Positions 43,094 through 51,626 of a stretch of 64,000 nt of DNA are shown here, one piece after another. The translations under genes were made by a program, and so were the position numbers. The stretch comes from Micromonosporaceae bacterium KJ-029 (GTDB lineage: Bacteria > Actinomycetota > Actinomycetes > Mycobacteriales > Micromonosporaceae), in contig BIFP01000003.1 of NCBI GenBank assembly GCA_005402585.1, positions 1 to 64,000 on the forward strand, read 5' to 3'. Numbering within the stretch: position 1 is the first letter of the stretch; the number at the start of each line of letters is the position of its first letter. The notes under the pieces are model-generated. The model worked only from the letters and a program-made list of their open reading frames with translations, made no database searches and was not told where the DNA came from.

Positions 43094-44008
43094 ATGGAGT
43101 TCCAGATTCTGGGCAGCGTCGAGGCACGGGCGGACGGGAAACACATCAACCTCGGCTCACGCAAGCAGCGTCTCGTGCTCGCGGTGCTGCTGCTGGAGGC
43201 CGACCGCCTGGTGTCGATGGACCGGCTGGTCGACCTCGTCTGGGAGCACGACGCGCCCGCATCCGCGCGGGCTTCGATCCAGACGTTGGTATCCCGCCTG
43301 CGTGCGGCGTTTCGGCAGGCAGGTGCCGGCGGGCCGGAGATCACCGGCCACGGCGCCGGATACGTCGCCCACGTCGACCCGCTGGCGGTCGACGCGCACC
43401 GGTTCACCGGCCTGGTCGGAGCGGCAGGCTCCGCCGACGACGAGCGCGCCGTCGATCTGCTCGACGAGGCACTCGCGCTGTGGCACGGCGAGCCGCTCGC
43501 CGGCGTGGCCTCCACGGACGTCGCGGAGCGCTTGTGCGGCCATCTGCGTGAAGCACGCTTGGTCGCGATGGAGGACCGCTTGGATGCCCATCTGCGGCTG
43601 GGCAGCGGCAGGAGGTTACTCGCCGAACTCACCGGCCTCGTGGCCGAACATCCCCTCCGGCAACGGCTGGTGGGCCAACTCATGCTGGCCCTCCACCGCG
43701 ATGGCCGCAGCTCCGCAGCGCTCGATGTCTATCGCACGCTGCGGACGCGGCTCGCCGGCGACCTCGGCCTCGACCCGGCACCTGAGCTGATGCGGTTGGA
43801 GTCCGCGATCCTGCGCGCGGACCCGACGTTGGATCCGGTCACGCAGGTCGAAGAGACCGCCGGTCCCCGGCCGATACCGGCCGATGTGGGTGGCCGGGCC
43901 GCCCTGCTCCGCTCGCTCCTGGCCGATAACCGCGTCCTGCTGATTTTGAATGACACCCGTGGCATCGACCGGGTGATCGCACTGATCCCACGGGCGGGCG
44001 CGGCCTAG
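43094..44008 (+). CDS. SARP/AfsR-type regulator, internally deleted
   Basis: 304 residues. Residues 1-95 form the OmpR-like winged helix (MEFQILGSVEARADG, SRKQRLVLAVLLLEA, ASIQTLVSRLRAAF) and 95-245 the BTAD helical domain, ending GDLGLDPAPELMRLESAIL. Then RPIPADVGG is followed directly by GRAALLRSLLADNRVLLILNDTRG, the Walker B region of the AfsR NB-ARC domain. The Walker A half is missing, and the protein stops soon after. It is thus an in-frame deletion derivative of a full-length AfsR-type regulator that may still bind DNA as a short SARP. Confidence 0.8.
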   Translation: MEFQILGSVEARADGKHINLGSRKQRLVLAVLLLEADRLVSMDRLVDLVWEHDAPASARASIQTLVSRLRAAFRQAGAGGPEITGHGAGYVAHVDPLAVDAHRFTGLVGAAGSADDERAVDLLDEALALWHGEPLAGVASTDVAERLCGHLREARLVAMEDRLDAHLRLGSGRRLLAELTGLVAEHPLRQRLVGQLMLALHRDGRSSAALDVYRTLRTRLAGDLGLDPAPELMRLESAILRADPTLDPVTQVEETAGPRPIPADVGGRAALLRSLLADNRVLLILNDTRGIDRVIALIPRAGAA

Positions 44009-44059
44009 TGCTGTGACCGCATAGGTTCACCGGGTTGGCGGTCGTGGCGGTTGGATGTG

Positions 44060-44834
44060 CGGCGACGTCCGATCCGATCGCTGGGAGGCCCGGTGGCCGA
44101 GCCTGTCCGTGTACGCAGACTGACCGACCAGGAGGGCGGAAGCTGCAGCAGATCGCGCAGGGGCAGCACGAGTGCGGTGCGCTACCGGCGCGCGATGATG
44201 CTGCTCGCCTCGGCCAACCCTTCACCCGCTGGTCAATCCGCAAACTCGCCGCCTACCTGCGGAAAGTGCACGGCCGCGTCATCCGCATCGGCCGTGAAGC
44301 CTTACGGTGCCTGCTCCGGCGCCGCGGCATCACCTTCCAGCGCACCAAGACCTGGAAGGAGTCGCCCGACCCTGATCGCGACGCCGAGCTCGACCGGATT
44401 GAGCAGGTGCTGGACCGCTTCCCGGACCGGGTCTTCGGCTTCGACGAGTTCGGGTCCCTGGGGATCCGGCCCACCGCGGGCTCCTGCTGGGCGAACAGGG
44501 CAAGCCAAACCGGCTGCCGGCGACCTACCGCCGCACCCATGGCGTCACCTACTTCCACGGCTGCTACTCCGTGGGCGACGACCGCCTGTGGGGCGTCAAC
44601 CGACGTCGCAAGGGCACCGCCAACACCCTGGCCGCGCTCAAGTCGATCCGCACCGCCCGACTCGACGGCGCCCCGATCTACATCATCCTGGACAACCTCT
44701 CCGCCCACACCGGCGCGGACATCCGCCGCTGGGCGAAGAAGAACAAGGTCGACCGCAGCCTGACCAACCGCGAACCGCAGCCCCCGAACGCCGAAGGGGG
44801 CAAGTTCAGGAGAAGGACAACGACAGAAGGATGA
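44060..44834 (+). pseudogene. IS630-family transposase remnant
   Basis: Pieces in several frames: EPVRVRRLTDQEG, then RWSIRKLAAYLRKVHGRVIR and FQRTKTWKESPDPDRDAELD with the first catalytic Asp region (FGFDEFGSLGIRP). After a further shift comes DRLWGVNRRRKGTANTLAAL and APIYIILDNLSAHTGADIRR, holding the second Asp. The final part with the catalytic Glu is lost, and the frame ends in unrelated sequence. It is dead, with no inverted repeats identified. It lies just after the deleted SARP gene and may have caused its truncation. Confidence 0.8.
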
Positions 44835-44835
44835 C

Positions 44836-45213
44836 TCAGGAGGCGGACGGTTCGATCTCCCCCGCAAAAACGATGAACTGGTCGATGAGGCTCCGCCGCA
44901 GATGGACGACGTCCGTTCCCGCCAGGCGGGGACCTCCATCCGGCGTGGTAAAGACCCACTGGTACCGGGCCCACTCGTCAGGCATGTCCACCGCCGAGCA
45001 GCGCACCATCGTGCCGGTCCCCGCCGGGTGGCGCCGCATGTCCAGCACGAACCGCTCGACCGCCGCGATTCCTTCGCTGCGACCCAACGGCCCCCAAAAA
45101 ACCACGTCTGAGGTCAGAGCCTGGGAGAGCAGGGCAGTCACATAGCTGTCGTCCGAGGCGTTGAACGCGGAGATGAACCTGTCGATCGCCGAGCGTGCAA
45201 TCTCTTCTTGCAT
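44836..45213 (-). CDS. SnoaL-like / NTF2-fold protein
   Basis: A 125-residue NTF2-superfamily protein: IDRFISAFNASDDSYVTALL, then VVFWGPLGRSEGIAAVERFV and a beta-sheet end with FTTPDGGPRLAGTDVVHLRR. This fold covers ketosteroid isomerases, polyketide cyclases and many stress proteins, and the pocket residues do not tell which. It is convergent with the IS630 remnant. Confidence 0.8.
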   Translation of the reverse strand: MQEEIARSAIDRFISAFNASDDSYVTALLSQALTSDVVFWGPLGRSEGIAAVERFVLDMRRHPAGTGTMVRCSAVDMPDEWARYQWVFTTPDGGPRLAGTDVVHLRRSLIDQFIVFAGEIEPSAS

Positions 45214-45294
45214 GCCCCAGTAATACCAGCCGTTTCGCGTGCGCTCGTCCCGCGAGCCGCCTTCCGACCACGGTGAACCGTCCCGGTCACAGCA

Positions 45295-46341
45295 CTAGCT
45301 GAACAGGTTCATCGCGATCCCGTGGCTGAGCGCGCTCGTGCTTTGCAGACCGTCGATCTTCACCGGCTGGCCCGAGATGTGCGTGACGACGATGCGCATG
45401 ATGAACGTCCTGGTTCCGCAGGTCGGGTCGACCGTCACCCGGGGCAGGCTGAAGTAGGCGGCGTAGTGGTGGGCGTCGTCGCGGATCGTGTACCGGGTCG
45501 TGGCGGTCGCCGTGTTGCGGCAGGTGTGCGCCGTCGGGTCGAGCTGGATCACCTCCAGCCGGGCGTCGATGACCGCGTTGGTGCCACGGGCCTTCTGGTA
45601 CGGCGCCACGCTGGGACGCTGGCACGAAGCCGTGTTCAGGTAGCAGGTGGTCACGGTCATGTTGGCCAACGCCTGCACCGCGGTCGCGCCCGGAGCCGCG
45701 GTCCACTTGTAGACCGGCGTCCCGTCGTTGTAGAACACGTGCACAGTCGAGGTGCCGGCGCCGATGTAGCTGCACGTCGACGACGTGCCGGTGCTGTTGC
45801 AGACCGGGTTCTGCCACCAGCGTGAGCCGGCCTGGTTGGTGTCGCTCAGCTCCAGCCAGGTGCTGCCCGGCACCGCCGTCAGATGGTACGAGCTGCTGGC
45901 GCTGGACGCGGTGTAGCCGTACACACCACAGGTGTAGGTCCCCGCGGCCGGCGCGGTGAACAACAGATCGGCGTAGAGAGGCAGGTGCCCGTCGATCGCG
46001 TACGACGTGGTGTCGTATCCCTCGTGGTTGCGCGAGGTGACGCCCTGCACGCCAACCTGTGCGCCGCCGGAGTCAAGGCACCGCACATGGTTGTTCATCG
46101 CGGCAATCGAGGTCATGCTGCTGGTCGCCTCGAACCGGCCCTTGACATGCCGGGACTCACCGGCGGCCAGCGTGACGGTGCGGCTGACGAGCAGAGTCAG
46201 CGCACCAGGGTTGACGGTGCGCGCGCTGGCCAACGTCACCCGGGTCACCGAGCCGTGGTCGGCCTGCGCCACTGCGGGCCAGACGGACAGCAGCCCTGCG
46301 GCGACGGCCGTCGCCACCGTGGCTCGCAGAATTCGGCGCAT
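45295..46341 (-). CDS. large secreted hypothetical protein
   Basis: A 348-residue exported protein: signal peptide RRILRATVATAVAAGLLSVW with cleavage near AQA-DH (ATG 46339-46341, GGAGG upstream). The mature part is Thr/Ser-rich, beta-sheet-like and carries paired Cys (VRCLDSGG, TYTCGVYGYT, PVCNSTG, STCSYIGAG, TTCYLN, ASCQRP, HTCRN, PTCGTRT). Such disulphide-rich beta proteins are common in actinomycete secretomes. No catalytic motif or family is recognised. Confidence 0.75.
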   Translation of the reverse strand: MRRILRATVATAVAAGLLSVWPAVAQADHGSVTRVTLASARTVNPGALTLLVSRTVTLAAGESRHVKGRFEATSSMTSIAAMNNHVRCLDSGGAQVGVQGVTSRNHEGYDTTSYAIDGHLPLYADLLFTAPAAGTYTCGVYGYTASSASSSYHLTAVPGSTWLELSDTNQAGSRWWQNPVCNSTGTSSTCSYIGAGTSTVHVFYNDGTPVYKWTAAPGATAVQALANMTVTTCYLNTASCQRPSVAPYQKARGTNAVIDARLEVIQLDPTAHTCRNTATATTRYTIRDDAHHYAAYFSLPRVTVDPTCGTRTFIMRIVVTHISGQPVKIDGLQSTSALSHGIAMNLFS

Positions 46342-46388
46342 AGCCAGACCTCCAAAGGCGTTCACCTGCGGCAGCGATGGAAGGGTAC

Positions 46389-46448
46389 CGAGTCGCGTCC
46401 GTTTCCGCGGACCCTGACGCAGCGAAGGGCGTCTCTGGACGCGACTCG
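46389..46448. repeat. 12-bp inverted repeat with 36-bp spacer
   Basis: CGAGTCGCGTCC (46389-46400) and GGACGCGACTCG (46437-46448) are perfect inverted copies. They lie just upstream of the secreted-protein gene. Either an operator pair or the ends of a small element is possible; no target duplication was obvious. Confidence 0.5.
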
Positions 46449-46548
46449 CTGGGTGCCTCGGCCGGCTCCTTGGCCGGCAACGAGATCACCATCTCAGCGA
46501 GCTGGCCCCGGTTCCTGTCTGCGCGAGTTTCAGCGTGAGCGAGGCGGT

Positions 46549-47232
46549 TCAGCCCCGGGCGTGCCGCCGCAGGATGTCCGCCAGTTCCTTCGGCCGGCTG
46601 AGCGCGACGCAGTGACCCGCGGCGATCTCGTCGGGGGTGATGCCCAGGCGCTCGGCCACCTGCCGGCGCATGAAGTCCGGCGGGAAGAAGCGGTCCTGCG
46701 TGCACAGTACGAAACGGGTCGGCACGTCCGGCAACGCATTGAGCGGCCATGGCGCCTGCATGGCGGCGGCCGACGGGTGGTTCCGCTCTTTGCTCATCGC
46801 CTGCTCGGCCAGCGCCCGCGGCACATCGTGATAGAAGGAGGCGTACGGGTCGTCGTTGCCGGTCAGGCCGCCGTCGCGGGCCGCCTGTTCCCGCACCGCG
46901 GCGCGGTAGCCGGTGTTGGCCCACCAGTCGTCGGGTGTCTCGCCCGGCGCCGGGATCATCCCGGCCACGAAGACCAGCGCGTCCACCGGAAGCCGGTCGG
47001 CGACCAGCGGTGCGGTGAACCCGCCGAACGACTGCCCCGCGACGACGAGGTCCGTCCGGTCGCCGACGGCCGCCACCACCGCGTCGGCGTAGTCGGTCAG
47101 CTGCGCCGTATCGTCGTCGGCTGGCAGGTCGGGGGCCACCACATCGTGCCCGTGCGCCCGCAACTCGGCCGCCACCAGGTGCCAGTACCAGCCGACATCA
47201 CCCGCACCATGTATTAGCACGAAGGTACTCAT
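46549..47232 (-). CDS. alpha/beta hydrolase (esterase-like)
   Basis: A 227-residue alpha/beta hydrolase: oxyanion region LIHGAGDVGWYWHLVA, nucleophile elbow AGQSFGGF (Ser), Asp/His end with CTQDRFFPP and AAGHCVALSRP. The family is the MenH/EstC-like type with an unspecified substrate. The ATG at 47230-47232 begins the conserved strand; earlier codons lack similarity. Confidence 0.88.
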   Translation of the reverse strand: MSTFVLIHGAGDVGWYWHLVAAELRAHGHDVVAPDLPADDDTAQLTDYADAVVAAVGDRTDLVVAGQSFGGFTAPLVADRLPVDALVFVAGMIPAPGETPDDWWANTGYRAAVREQAARDGGLTGNDDPYASFYHDVPRALAEQAMSKERNHPSAAAMQAPWPLNALPDVPTRFVLCTQDRFFPPDFMRRQVAERLGITPDEIAAGHCVALSRPKELADILRRHARG

Positions 47233-47583
47233 CCGCCGGAGTCTAGGCACTGCGGGAGTTCGAGAGGTGGCAGCGGACCCTGCGTCAGGTGGACAGATTC
47301 CGCACACGTGCGCGGGTACTTCGGCCAACTGGGATGCGTCAATAGGACGTCTGCCAGAGACCATTCGGCTCAGGCAGCAATGCCGGCCGGATGCCCCGGC
47401 GAATGCCCTAGCCGGCCGGACGTGTTCGGAACAGATCCGAACAACCGGGGGCCTTGTCCGGTGTGCGCGGTGCCTGCTGGGGTAGTCGGTGGTCCCGGTG
47501 TCCGAGGGACCAGCGGTCGATCCACCGGCGACGCCAGCGGCACGGTCCGAGCGCCGAGCCGCTCTCTCCTACGGGAGGCACCG
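47233..47583 (+). promoter_or_regulatory. 351-bp regulatory region upstream of the LuxR-type gene
   Basis: No gene is evident. A perfect dyad GTTCGGA-acaga-TCCGAAC lies at 47424-47442, about 140 bp upstream of the start, and could be an operator. A GGGAGG ribosome site lies just before the ATG at 47584. Confidence 0.45.
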
Positions 47584-48585
47584 ATGTTCGAGGCGCTGGG
47601 CCTCAACCCGACCACCGAGTCGGTGTACCTGGCAGTGTTGGAACTACCCTCGGCGGATCTCGAGGAGTTGGCGCAGCATCTCGACCTCGACCGGGACAGA
47701 CTGCTCGACGCTCTGGACGACCTGGCCCAGATGTCACTGCTGCATCGTCCGCTGGCCGGCCCCGAGCCGGTACGGCCGATTGATCCGGAAGTCGGTCTGG
47801 CCGCGTTGCTCGCCCGTCAGCAGGCAGAGGTGGCCCGGCGTCACCAGGAGATCGAGGAGAGCCGGGCGGCGTTCGCGACCCTGCTGGCCGCCCGCGCCGA
47901 GCAGCAGCCGAGGCCGTCGGAGCCAGGGGTGGATCGGCTGGTCGGGATCGACGCCATCCGGTATCGGCTTCGGCAACTGGCCGAAACGTGCACCTGGGAG
48001 GCATGCTCGCTGATGCCCGGTGGGGCGCAGTCCGAGTCGAGCCTGGCGGCCAGTCGCCCGCTCGACGCGGAAGCGATCAACCGGGGCGTCCGGCTGCGCA
48101 CCGTCTACCTGGACAGTGTCCGCAATGACCCGGCCACCCGGGATTACGCCCAGTGGCTCGGCAAACTTGGCAGCGAGGTCCGAACTGCGCCCACATTGCC
48201 GCTGCGGATGCTGATCGTCGACCGACAGTACGCGCTCGTTCCGGTCAACCCCGACAACACCGCCGCCAAGGCGTTGATGATCTCAGGTACCGGCATCGTG
48301 AGCGCACTCGTCGCGCTCTTCAACGGTGTCTGGCGGGAAGCGACCCCGTTCGGGGCGCCCCGGCCCCGCGACGACAACGGCCTGTCGGTACAGGAGAGGC
48401 AGGTGCTCAGGCTGCTGGGCGAGGGGCACACCGACGAGGTCATCGCCCGGCGGCTCGGCGTCTCGGTGCGTACCGCCCGGCGGGTCGCCGCGAATCTGCT
48501 CGCCCGACTCGGGGCCAGGAGCCGGTTCCAGGCGGGTGTGCTGGCGGTGGCCCGTTCCTGGATCGATCCGGGCGACTTCAACTGA
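47584..48585 (+). CDS. TrmB-like/LuxR-type transcriptional regulator
   Basis: A 333-residue regulator. The N-terminus is a TrmB-like winged helix (LNPTTESVYLAVLELPSADL, LDLDRDRLLDALDDLAQMSL), then a coiled segment (ARRHQEIEESRAAFATLLAA) and a PLD-like middle. The C-terminus is a LuxR HTH: LSVQERQVLRLLGEGHTDEV, then RRLGVSVRTARRVAANLLAR. Regulators of this build often sit in RiPP and siderophore-like clusters. It flanks the lasso peptide locus and probably controls it. The start at 47584 was chosen for its ribosome site and because similarity begins there. Confidence 0.85.
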   Translation: MFEALGLNPTTESVYLAVLELPSADLEELAQHLDLDRDRLLDALDDLAQMSLLHRPLAGPEPVRPIDPEVGLAALLARQQAEVARRHQEIEESRAAFATLLAARAEQQPRPSEPGVDRLVGIDAIRYRLRQLAETCTWEACSLMPGGAQSESSLAASRPLDAEAINRGVRLRTVYLDSVRNDPATRDYAQWLGKLGSEVRTAPTLPLRMLIVDRQYALVPVNPDNTAAKALMISGTGIVSALVALFNGVWREATPFGAPRPRDDNGLSVQERQVLRLLGEGHTDEVIARRLGVSVRTARRVAANLLARLGARSRFQAGVLAVARSWIDPGDFN

Positions 48586-48647
48586 GGACTGTGGACGGAG
48601 CGGAAGGGGCGTGGCTGGTCCGCGCGACCGAGTGGACCCGACTCCGA

Positions 48648-48917
48648 TCACAGTGTCTGGATGGAGAGAATCCGCCATCGTTCCGCCGCCGATACCGTTG
48701 CCATGGTCCGTCGGGCCAGGTCACCGGCGAGTTGGGCCGCCGATCCCCGGTCGGCGGCCTGTAGGTAGAGCGACAGTACGGCGCGGCCGACGTCGACCTC
48801 GACCTGGGCGTGCTGGAGGAGGTCGGAGCCGGCCGCGCTGGTCCACAACGTGCGACGGAGTTGGTCGACGTCGGGCCGCCATCTGGGCGTCTCCACCGCG
48901 ATCACGACCAGATACAT
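48648..48917 (-). CDS. small hypothetical protein near the lasso locus
   Basis: An 89-residue soluble protein: MYLVVIAVETPRWRPDVDQL at the start, then QVEVDVGRAVLSLYLQAADR and LAGDLARRTMATVSAAERWR. Alternating strands and helices suggest a small ferredoxin-like fold. No family is recognised. It lies 29 bp behind the small exported-peptide gene on the same strand, so the two form a unit inserted between the LuxR gene and the lasso precursor. Confidence 0.6.
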   Translation of the reverse strand: MYLVVIAVETPRWRPDVDQLRRTLWTSAAGSDLLQHAQVEVDVGRAVLSLYLQAADRGSAAQLAGDLARRTMATVSAAERWRILSIQTL

Positions 48918-48946
48918 CCGAATAGCCTTCCCACCGGGCGAGCCGG

Positions 48947-49138
48947 TCAGGATGCCGGATCAGACACCAGGGGTGCGCTGTCCCAGCCAAAGCCGCCGGA
49001 GTCGGCGCGAGCCATCGCCACGGCACCGCCCGGTGTCGGGATGTCCCAGCCGAAGCCATCACCGTTGATCTGCCCGGGTGCCAACGCGGCGGCGCCGACC
49101 AGCACGGCCACAATTACCGTCAGGGCGGTTCTACCCAT
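48947..49138 (-). CDS. small exported peptide with repeated GFGWD motif
   Basis: A 63-residue protein from ATG 49136-49138 with GGGAGG upstream. A signal peptide (RTALTVIVAVLVGAAALAPG) is followed by a mature part with two similar motifs, DGFGWDIP and GGFGWDSAP. It has no Cys. Secreted short peptides next to regulator genes can serve as signals; that role is only inferred here. It is divergent from the lasso precursor. Confidence 0.6.
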   Translation of the reverse strand: MGRTALTVIVAVLVGAAALAPGQINGDGFGWDIPTPGGAVAMARADSGGFGWDSAPLVSDPAS

Positions 49139-49274
49139 TTTCGCCTCCCGATTATGAGCGCTTGAGAACGTTTATAGCGCGCCCTCGCAGCCGGCGCTCG
49201 CCATTCGCGTGGCCTAAGAATGCAGTGGCATCATCAGGCCGCGCTACCAGGGTGGCCAGTTCCGGCCGCGCCCC

Positions 49275-49298
49275 TAAGTGACCGGAATTGACCACTTA
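49275..49298. promoter_or_regulatory. candidate operator upstream of lasso precursor
   Basis: TAAGTG (49275-49280) and CACTTA (49293-49298) form a dyad with a 12-bp spacer. The sequence TTGACC overlapping its right arm could serve as a -35 for the precursor gene. It lies 84 bp upstream of the precursor start; the cluster's LuxR-type protein is the obvious candidate binder. Confidence 0.35.
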
Positions 49299-49381
49299 CG
49301 ATGTCGCCGGCATCGGCGGCAGTATTTGTCGAAGCGAGGCGGCAAGCCGGTCGCCTCACCACGAGACCCTTGGAGGTTCTC

Positions 49382-49507
49382 ATGAACGAGCAGGCCATGA
49401 CCTACGTCCGCCCGATGCTCGTCGAGGTCGGAGCGTTCACCGAGCTGACCCGGATCACCAACCGGGGCGGCTACATCGACAGCCCCTGGGGCGGCTGGTG
49501 GCTCTGA
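49382..49507 (+). CDS. lasso peptide precursor
   Basis: A 41-residue precursor with GGAGG five bases upstream. The leader (residues 1-24) carries the YxxPxLxxxGxF motif as YVRPMLVEVGAF, recognised by the RRE protein, and ends LTR with Thr at -2, the standard cleavage context. The core is ITNRGGYIDSPWGGWWL: an N-terminal Ile1 to Asp9 side-chain lactam gives a nine-residue ring and an eight-residue tail with three Trp residues that could plug the ring. The processing genes follow directly. An earlier in-frame ATG is not supported by a ribosome site. Confidence 0.92.
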   Translation: MNEQAMTYVRPMLVEVGAFTELTRITNRGGYIDSPWGGWWL

Positions 49508-49544
49508 TCCCGACATCGGCCGAATAGGCCGGCTCGTGACGGGA

Positions 49545-49579
49545 GGGATCGGCGCGGGGCTTTCCCCCGCGCCGATCCC
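49545..49579 (+). terminator. hairpin between lasso precursor and cyclase genes
   Basis: A perfect 15-bp stem (GGGATCGGCGCGGGG / CCCCGCGCCGATCCC) with a 5-nt loop lies 38 bases after the precursor stop. It may act as a partial terminator or an mRNA stabiliser, so that precursor is made in excess over the enzymes, as in other RiPP operons. Confidence 0.75.
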
Positions 49580-49766
49580 ACAGAGCGGCACAGGCATCTG
49601 GAATCCGTCCCCGATGGGGCTCCGCCGCCTCCCGGTAATCGCCTCGGCTGGCGTTCATGAATGACGATAGACGCCCCGATGGATCCGGTCGGCGATCTCG
49701 GAGCCGGACGTGGGACGGGACGCCCCAGGCATGCCCTCAACCGTGGCTACCGATCGGGAGACTGAG

Positions 49767-51626
49767 ATGGAGTTTGTGGTACTGCCGGATCATCCGGCTG
49801 CAGCCGGCATCGCGGCGCGGCTGGCCGCCGGCAACGGTACGGGTGTTCCGCTACGGGAGCTCAACCACCGGTCTGGACGGCCGTGGCTGGTCGGGCGCTG
49901 GTCCGACGAGGACATCACCCTGGCGACCCTCGGTGAGGTTCGGTTGGCTCTGCTGGGCAGCGCCGGAGTCACCGCCGCCCGACTGGTCGAGCGGCTGCGC
50001 GGCGTGCGGACCGGGACGGACCTGAGCGAGCTGGCCCGTGGCGTGGCCGGCTGCTTCCACCTGATCGCCTCGCTCGGCGGTCGGGTACGGGCCCAGGGCA
50101 CCCTTTCCACCGCCTGCCAGGTGTTCTACGGCTCGGTTGCCGGGATAACGGTGGCCGCCGACCGTCCGCAGACCCTCGCCGGGCTGACCGGCGCGGGTGT
50201 CGTCGAGGAAGCGCTGGCGCTGCAACTGCTGGCACCGTTCGGTCCACCCTGGCCGCTGAGCAACCAGTGCCTGTGGCAGGGGGTACGGACCCTGGCGCCG
50301 GGCCACCGGCTCGAGCTCGATCACGACGGCACCGGCCGGACCGTGCCGTGGTGGACCGCACCGCAGCCGGACGTGCCGCTCACGGTCGGTGCGGCGACGC
50401 TTCGGGACGCGCTGGCGGCAGCGGTCGAGGCCCGTACCGCCGCTGGCGTCCGGATCAGCGCTGACCTGTCCGGCGGAATGGACTCGACCAGTCTGTGCTA
50501 TCTCGCCGCCCGCCAGGCCGTACCTCTGGTGACCCTGCACTACGACTCGGTGGACCCGTCGAGCGAGGATCGGGTCTGGGCGGCGCGCTGCCTGCCCGAC
50601 CTGTCGGTGACCCGGCACATGGTCGTACCCCCCGACGACGCACCCGGAATGTACGCCGAGCTGGGCACCCCCGACCCGGAGCCGGACATCGAGGGGCCGA
50701 TGTCGATGATCCGGCGCGCCACGGTGGAGCACACCGCGCAGGTCGTGAGCGGTGCGCGGGCCCACTTACACCTGATGGGACTCGGCTCGGACGAACTGTT
50801 CCGGCCCAGCCTGATGACATTGCACGCACTCGCCCGGCGGCATTCGCTGCGCTCGCTCCGACACATCCGCGCGGTCCGCTCCATGCGTCGCTGGAACTGG
50901 GCCACCACGATCCGCAGCCTTGCCCCGGTGCCGCCGTATCAACGGTGGCTCGCCGCCCGCGCCGACGAGCTGAGCGGCGAACGCCGCTGGGACGCCGAGG
51001 TCGACTGGGAGGTCGTCGGCAAGATGCCGCCCTGGGCCACCCCGGAGGCGATCGACGCCGCTCGTCGGCTGCTCCGCGCCGCAGCGGCGACGTCACCCGA
51101 GCCGCTCGCCGGACTACCCGTACAGCACGAGATGATCCGACTCACCCAGGTCAACGGCACGATGATCCGGCGGGCCGGCCGGGTCGGAAGACGGTTCGGC
51201 GTCTCGTTCCAGGCCCCGTTCCTCGACGATCGGGTACTCGAGGCGGCGCTGTCGATCCGGCTGACCGACCGGATGGCGATCGGGTGGGCCAAACCGGTGC
51301 TGGCTGCGGCCCTGCGCGGAGTCGTTCCGGACGACCTGCTGGCGCGCAAGAACAAGGGCGACCACAGCCCCGAGCTGTACCGGGCGTTGCGCCGCCACCA
51401 GCGCGAGCTGCGGGAACTCTGCGACGACTCGTGGCTGGTGCGGCTGGGCCTGGCCGACGGGAGGGTGCTGCGCGAGGTCCTCTTCGGTCTGCATCCGGAC
51501 GCCCGACCGCTGATGCCGTTCGACTCGACCCTGACCTGCGAACTCTGGCTTCGAGGACTTCCCGGCCACAGCCGGCCGACCGGCCTCGGTGCCGATGTCG
51601 TCCCGACCGAAGGAGTACGGCGATGA
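49767..51626 (+). CDS. lasso peptide isopeptide bond-forming cyclase
   Basis: A 619-residue asparagine-synthase-like enzyme that adenylates the Asp9 side chain and closes the macrolactam. The N-terminal half resembles the glutaminase domain but lacks the catalytic Cys2 (it begins MEFVVLPD). The ATP pyrophosphatase loop SGGMDSTSL lies at about residues 234-242, and the C-terminal synthetase core contains FLDDRVLEAALSIRL and the basic LARKNKGDHSPELYRAL. The start is ATG 49767, after GGGAG. It ends with an ATGA overlap with the RRE gene. Confidence 0.95.
   Translation: MEFVVLPDHPAAAGIAARLAAGNGTGVPLRELNHRSGRPWLVGRWSDEDITLATLGEVRLALLGSAGVTAARLVERLRGVRTGTDLSELARGVAGCFHLIASLGGRVRAQGTLSTACQVFYGSVAGITVAADRPQTLAGLTGAGVVEEALALQLLAPFGPPWPLSNQCLWQGVRTLAPGHRLELDHDGTGRTVPWWTAPQPDVPLTVGAATLRDALAAAVEARTAAGVRISADLSGGMDSTSLCYLAARQAVPLVTLHYDSVDPSSEDRVWAARCLPDLSVTRHMVVPPDDAPGMYAELGTPDPEPDIEGPMSMIRRATVEHTAQVVSGARAHLHLMGLGSDELFRPSLMTLHALARRHSLRSLRHIRAVRSMRRWNWATTIRSLAPVPPYQRWLAARADELSGERRWDAEVDWEVVGKMPPWATPEAIDAARRLLRAAAATSPEPLAGLPVQHEMIRLTQVNGTMIRRAGRVGRRFGVSFQAPFLDDRVLEAALSIRLTDRMAIGWAKPVLAAALRGVVPDDLLARKNKGDHSPELYRALRRHQRELRELCDDSWLVRLGLADGRVLREVLFGLHPDARPLMPFDSTLTCELWLRGLPGHSRPTGLGADVVPTEGVRR

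Noticed and set aside
42937..43683. N-terminal extension of the S1 protease frame to 657 residues
   Set aside because: It overlaps the divergent SARP gene antisense. A signal peptide with ribosome site begins at 42936.
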